From Bacteroidota bacterium (GTDB lineage Bacteria; Bacteroidota; Bacteroidia; Chitinophagales; Chitinophagaceae): DNA of 9,027 bases. The notes under the pieces were generated by a model, which did no database searches, was not told the origin of the DNA, and worked only from the letters and a program-made list of their open reading frames with translations. The position numbers and the translations under genes are program-made. Within the stretch, counting starts at the first letter, position 1, and each line of letters starts with the position of its first letter. The DNA is taken from the NCBI GenBank assembly GCA_947461985.1, contig CANHNT010000062.1, positions 1-9,027 of the forward strand, read 5' to 3'. Shown here piece after piece: positions 6,001 through 9,027 of this stretch.

Positions 6001-6087
6001 GATATGAGATAAAGAGATAATAGATATGAGATAAAAATAAAGACATTTAAAAAGTCTCAAATCTCACGTCTCATTTCTCACATCTCT
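6001..6087. repeat. Degenerate GAGAT-type inverted repeat array downstream of lepA
   Basis: The left arm (6001-6033) is a run of imperfect 7-11-bp units such as GATATGAGATAAAGAGATAA. The right arm (6054-6087) holds the complementary TCTCA-type units (GTCTCAAATCTCACGTCTCA and on). The arms pair imperfectly, and an inner AGAC/GTCT pair (6041-6044, 6054-6057) sits at the centre. It begins 5 bp after the lepA stop codon. It could fold into a long 3' hairpin in lepA mRNA, but there is no clean U-tract, so I do not call it a terminator. Confidence 0.6.
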
Positions 6088-6091
6088 GCAT

Positions 6092-7882
6092 TTAATCATC
6101 TAGTTTCAACACAGCTAAAAACGCTTCTTGCGGTACTTCAACATTTCCTATTTGACGCATCCGTTTTTTACCTTCTTTTTGTTTTTCTAATAATTTACGT
6201 TTACGGCTAATATCTCCACCATAACACTTTGCAGTAACATCTTTTCGCATCGCACTGATGGTTTCACGAGCAACTACTTTGGCTCCAATGGCAGCTTGAA
6301 TCGCTATTTGAAATTGTTGACGAGGCAGCAACTCACGTAATTTTTCACATAATTTTCTACCGAATTCATGCGATCTGTTTCTATGAATTAATGCACTCAA
6401 TGCATCTACTTTGTCTCCGTTTAAAAGAATATCCATTTTCACGATATCACTGTCACGCATATCAATTGGATGATAATCGAATGAGGCATAACCACGGGTT
6501 TGGCTTTTTAATTTATCATAAAAGTCAAAAACAATTTCTGTTAATGGAATTTCAAAGGTTAACTCAACACGAGTGGGCGTTAAGTAACTTTGATTTATTA
6601 GCATTCCTCGTTTACCAATACACAATGACATAATGTTTCCAATATAATCGGGCTTAGTAATAATTTGCGCTCTAATAAATGGTTCTTTTATAATGTCTAT
6701 TTTACTTGGATCTGGCATTTCTGTAGGATTGTTGACTACAATTTTATCGCCATTCGTTAAATAGGCTTCAAAGCTCACATTGGGAACTGTTGTTATAACG
6801 GTTTGATTAAACTCCCGTTCCAAACGTTCTTGAATGATTTCCATGTGCAAAAGACCCAAGAAACCACAACGGAAACCAAATCCTAAAGCCTGAGACGTTT
6901 CAAGCTCAAACGTTAATGAAGCATCATTTAATTGCAATTTTTCCATGCAATTTCTCAATTCTTCAAATTGGTCAGTTTCTACCGGATAAATACCAGCAAA
7001 AACCATTGGCTTCACATCTTCAAATCCGTGAATGTTTTCTAAACAAGGATTCGCAGTTGTCGTAATGGTATCACCCACTTTAACTTCTTTGGCAACTTTA
7101 ATACCTGTAATAATATAGCCCACATCGCCAGCCCTCACTTCTTTTTTGGCTTCCATACCAAATTTTAAAATGCCTACTTCATCGGCTTCATATTCTAAAC
7201 CAGTGTTGCTAAATTTAATTTTATCCCCTTTTTTGATAATACCACTAAACACACGATAGTATACAATAATTCCTCTAAAACTATTAAATACACTGTCAAA
7301 AATTAATGCTTGTAAAGGGGCTTCTAAATCGCCTTTTGGTGCAGGAATGCGCTCAATAATAGCAGCTAAAATTCCTTCTATACCAATGCCACTTTTACCA
7401 GAGGCTAATAAAATATCTTCTTCCTTGCAACCAATTAATTCTATAATTTGATCCTTTACTTCAGGAATCATAGCACCTTCCATATCAATTTTATTAATGA
7501 CAGGAATAATTTCTAAATTGTTTTCAACCGCTAAATATAAATTTGAAATTGTTTGAGCTTGAATCCCTTGTGAAGCATCTACCAACAATAACGCACCTTC
7601 ACAAGCTGCTAAAGCACGACTCACTTCATAACTAAAATCAACATGACCAGGTGTATCAATTAAATTAAAAACATAATCTTCTCCTTTATAAGGATAATTA
7701 ATTTGAATGGCGTGACTTTTAATCGTAATTCCTTTTTCACGTTCCAAGTCCATATCATCTAACACTTGGTTTTGCATATCCCGTTCACCAATGGTATTAG
7801 TAAACTCTAATAACCTATCTGCAAGGGTACTTTTTCCGTGATCAATATGTGCAATGATGCAAAAGTTTCTTATGTTTTTCAT
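6092..7882 (-). CDS. lepA: Elongation factor 4 (LepA), ribosome back-translocating GTPase
   Basis: A full-length 596-residue LepA, the usual length for the family. GTPase motifs are intact: P-loop AHIDHGKST (11-19), switch I Thr53 in EREKGITIKS, DTPGH with His80, and NKID (130-133). G5 reads SGK (161-163) rather than the commoner SAK. Translation-factor domains II, III and V follow. The LepA-specific C-terminal domain is present, with its basic DISRKRKLLEKQKEGKKRMR segment near the end, which contacts tRNA at the ribosomal A site. EF-4 is a cytoplasmic or membrane-associated GTPase that acts on stalled or mistranslocated ribosomes and affects initiation and translation under ionic or temperature stress. 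The ATG at 7882 gives MKNIRNFCIIAHIDHGKS, the conserved N-terminus. The gene appears monocistronic: a terminator for the upstream gene and a promoter-like box lie before it. Confidence 0.98.
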   Translation of the reverse strand: MKNIRNFCIIAHIDHGKSTLADRLLEFTNTIGERDMQNQVLDDMDLEREKGITIKSHAIQINYPYKGEDYVFNLIDTPGHVDFSYEVSRALAACEGALLLVDASQGIQAQTISNLYLAVENNLEIIPVINKIDMEGAMIPEVKDQIIELIGCKEEDILLASGKSGIGIEGILAAIIERIPAPKGDLEAPLQALIFDSVFNSFRGIIVYYRVFSGIIKKGDKIKFSNTGLEYEADEVGILKFGMEAKKEVRAGDVGYIITGIKVAKEVKVGDTITTTANPCLENIHGFEDVKPMVFAGIYPVETDQFEELRNCMEKLQLNDASLTFELETSQALGFGFRCGFLGLLHMEIIQERLEREFNQTVITTVPNVSFEAYLTNGDKIVVNNPTEMPDPSKIDIIKEPFIRAQIITKPDYIGNIMSLCIGKRGMLINQSYLTPTRVELTFEIPLTEIVFDFYDKLKSQTRGYASFDYHPIDMRDSDIVKMDILLNGDKVDALSALIHRNRSHEFGRKLCEKLRELLPRQQFQIAIQAAIGAKVVARETISAMRKDVTAKCYGGDISRKRKLLEKQKEGKKRMRQIGNVEVPQEAFLAVLKLDD

Positions 7883-7927
7883 TCTAAATATTTATTTTTT
7901 CTATCTTGTAAAAGATGAAATTGAGTA

Positions 7928-7935
7928 CAAAAGTA
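7928..7935 (-). promoter_or_regulatory. Candidate -7 promoter box of lepA
   Basis: On the - strand TACTTTTG fits TAnnTTTG exactly and ends 45 bases before the lepA ATG, downstream of the terminator of the preceding gene. No clear -33 TTG is seen, so support rests on the -7 match and position. Confidence 0.45.
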
Positions 7936-7951
7936 TGTTTACTAAACCACT

Positions 7952-7984
7952 AAAAAAAATCCTGATTAGTAATCTAATCAGGAT
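7952..7984 (-). terminator. Rho-independent terminator of the DUF3276 gene
   Basis: Read on the - strand, ATCCTGATTAG (7984-7974) pairs perfectly with CTAATCAGGAT (7969-7959) across the 4-base loop ATTA, and eight T follow (7959-7952). It starts 21 bp after the stop codon of the PUR-like gene and separates it from lepA. Confidence 0.93.
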
Positions 7985-8005
7985 CAAATAAGTTTTATTA
8001 AATAA

Positions 8006-8428
8006 TTACCATTTATCCACTTCGATATCTGAATTGTTAGGAATAACAGATTCAGTAGGAGTAGGAATTACTTCAGAGGTTGCACTTTGGGAAAAAGCAG
8101 GAACATATTGTTCATTTTCTTCACCTTCAGGATATTCATGATTAAAAGCATCAAAATCAAAATCAGGTAATAATTCTGTTTTTACATGATTGATAGCTTC
8201 GCCTAATGCTTTATGAAATTTATTAAAATCCTCTTTGTAAATATAAATTTTATGTCTTTCATAACCATTGTCATCAAAGCGTTTTTTGCTTTCTGTTAAA
8301 GTAATAAAATAATCATTCCCTTTTGTTGAGCGAACATCAAAGAAATAGGTTCTTCTTTTACCAGCTTTTAGGCGTTGTGTGAAAAAAATTTCATTGTTAC
8401 GCTCGTTGTTATTATTATCGTATGACAC
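8006..8428 (-). CDS. DUF3276 family PUR-like nucleic-acid-binding protein
   Basis: A 140-residue protein. Residues 12-84 form the DUF3276/PUR-alpha-like core: EIFFTQRLKAGKRRTYFFDV, then DYFITLTESKKRF, then RHKIYIYKEDFNKFHKALGEAI. This is the beta-beta-beta-beta-alpha PUR repeat that in Bacteroidota and spirochaetes binds single-stranded or duplex DNA and RNA. The C-terminal 55 residues are acidic and low-complexity (DFDFDAF, PEGEENEQ, PTPTES) and end EVDKW; such an acidic tail is common in these small proteins. The start codon is GTG at 8428. A TAA lies two codons upstream in frame and no ATG occurs before the conserved core, so GTG is the only reasonable start. It has its own promoter and terminator. 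Its cellular role is poorly defined; a regulator or nucleoid-associated function is likely but unproven here. Confidence 0.93.
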   Translation of the reverse strand: MSYDNNNNERNNEIFFTQRLKAGKRRTYFFDVRSTKGNDYFITLTESKKRFDDNGYERHKIYIYKEDFNKFHKALGEAINHVKTELLPDFDFDAFNHEYPEGEENEQYVPAFSQSATSEVIPTPTESVIPNNSDIEVDKW

Positions 8429-8461
8429 TTTTTATTTTAATTTAGTGAGAAAATTGTAAAA

Positions 8462-8492
8462 CAAATATACTATAAGTTACAAGATGTCAAAA
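8462..8492 (-). promoter_or_regulatory. Bacteroidota sigma-type promoter of the DUF3276 gene
   Basis: On the - strand the -33 element TTTTG (8492-8488) is followed after 18 bases by TATATTTG (8469-8462), an exact TAnnTTTG -7 box. This is the best promoter in the window. The leader to the GTG start would be about 25-30 bases. Confidence 0.75.
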
Positions 8493-8640
8493 TTTTTAAT
8501 CATTTAATTTTTATTATCAATAAAATGAATTTTTCAAATAAGGAGAGAATACATTTTGCTTTTTTGAATATTTGAATTTATTGTTATGTTTTTTAAAAAA
8601 AAATCGTAATATTACACTTACATTAACACAATATATAAGT

Positions 8641-9027
8641 ATGTTAAGAAAAATTTTATTTATTTTACTTTTACCTATTGTAGTATCAGCTCAAAAGCAC
8701 CATGAAGTTGGTATTTTTGCAGGAACATCTAGCTATTATGGCGATTTGCAAGATAAATTATTTCCCGAAGGAGGTTACAGAGCTTGTGGTGGGCTAACTT
8801 ATAAATATTTTCCTCATCCAAGCATAGGATTTAGGTTTGGTGCTACTTATGCAAGTTTATTTGGAGCTGATAGTTTATCTGCATCAAAAGCGGTTAAACG
8901 TAGAAACTTAAATTTTCAAACCAATATTTTTGAAGCTTCAGCAGGAATTGAAGCAAACATGATTCCGGTAGATTTTGATGAATTTAAATTTTCTCCGTAT
9001 GCTTTTGCAGGAATAGCCCTTTTCTAT
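8641..9027 (+). CDS. DUF6089-like outer-membrane beta-barrel protein (3' end cut by window)
   Basis: The frame is open from ATG 8641 to the last base, giving 129 residues. MLRKILFILLLPIVVSA is a Sec signal peptide, cleaved before Gln18. The mature protein begins HHEVGIFAGTSSYYGDLQ, the start typical of DUF6089-type proteins of Bacteroidota. Alternating hydrophobic/polar strands follow (GGLTYKYFPHPSIGFRFGATYASLFGAD, FEASAGIEANMIPVDF, FSPYAFAGIALFY), as in an 8-stranded OmpA/OmpW-like barrel. Full members are about 230-300 residues, so roughly half is present. The function is unknown. In many Bacteroidota relatives this gene precedes an isoprenyl (undecaprenyl) diphosphate synthase and bamA, suggesting a link to envelope assembly; what lies beyond this window is inferred only. 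It is divergent from the DUF3276 gene. Confidence 0.88.
   Translation, partial: MLRKILFILLLPIVVSAQKHHEVGIFAGTSSYYGDLQDKLFPEGGYRACGGLTYKYFPHPSIGFRFGATYASLFGADSLSASKAVKRRNLNFQTNIFEASAGIEANMIPVDFDEFKFSPYAFAGIALFY

Noticed and set aside
6391..6633. An 80-codon open frame on the + strand inside lepA
   Set aside because: It is antisense to a conserved part of LepA and its translation resembles no family.
8555..8574. TTTG and AATATTTG upstream of the DUF6089-like gene as a promoter
   Set aside because: The -7 match is imperfect, the two elements are only 8 bases apart, and the leader would be about 60 bases; not strong enough to annotate.

Overview
The window looks like chromosomal DNA of a Bacteroidota bacterium (Flavobacteriia, Chitinophagia or a relative). 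The base composition is very AT-rich. Several genes are preceded by the TAnnTTTG -7 box typical of this phylum, and ribosome binding sites are A-rich rather than GGAGG. Diagnostic families are a periplasmic-propeller LytS-type kinase, a DUF3276 PUR-like protein, a DUF6089-like barrel protein and short lipoproteins with an SCN or ACN lipobox.

Left part (1-3801, + strand): a sensor histidine kinase whose first codons lie just outside the window, an overlapping LytTR response regulator, and a short, very acidic conserved hypothetical protein 34 bp further on. The first two form a two-component system of the YpdA/YpdB (LytS/LytTR) type. The third gene may share the transcript.

Centre-left (3802-4771, + strand): a promoter, then two small lipoproteins that look like diverged paralogues. 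Both carry a second, internal cysteine in a related setting. The second lipoprotein has a Pro/Thr-rich linker and three copies of a 20-residue repeat built around GGGMRGQSD. A strong hairpin terminator closes this unit.

Gene-poor stretch (4772-5370): the most unusual part. A 32-bp sequence occurs as a near-perfect inverted repeat (4909-4940 and 5281-5312) and brackets a decayed GIY-YIG nuclease gene. That gene has two in-frame stops and at least two single-base deletions, but keeps a fossil promoter and most of its protein sequence. I read this as the remains of a small mobile or dispersed element. The 137 bases from 4772 to 4908 show nothing I can name.

Right part: an EGF-like lipoprotein (- strand) is followed by a bidirectional terminator. 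Then come a degenerate GAGAT-type inverted repeat array, lepA/EF-4 (- strand) and the DUF3276 PUR-like nucleic-acid-binding protein (- strand), which has its own promoter and terminator. Divergent from it, an outer-membrane DUF6089-type protein runs off the right edge.

No rRNA, tRNA, CRISPR array or prophage was seen. The best candidate for something little described is the inverted-repeat/GIY-YIG element, followed by the GGGMRGQSD repeat lipoprotein and its paralogue. No complete new defence or mobile system is visible.
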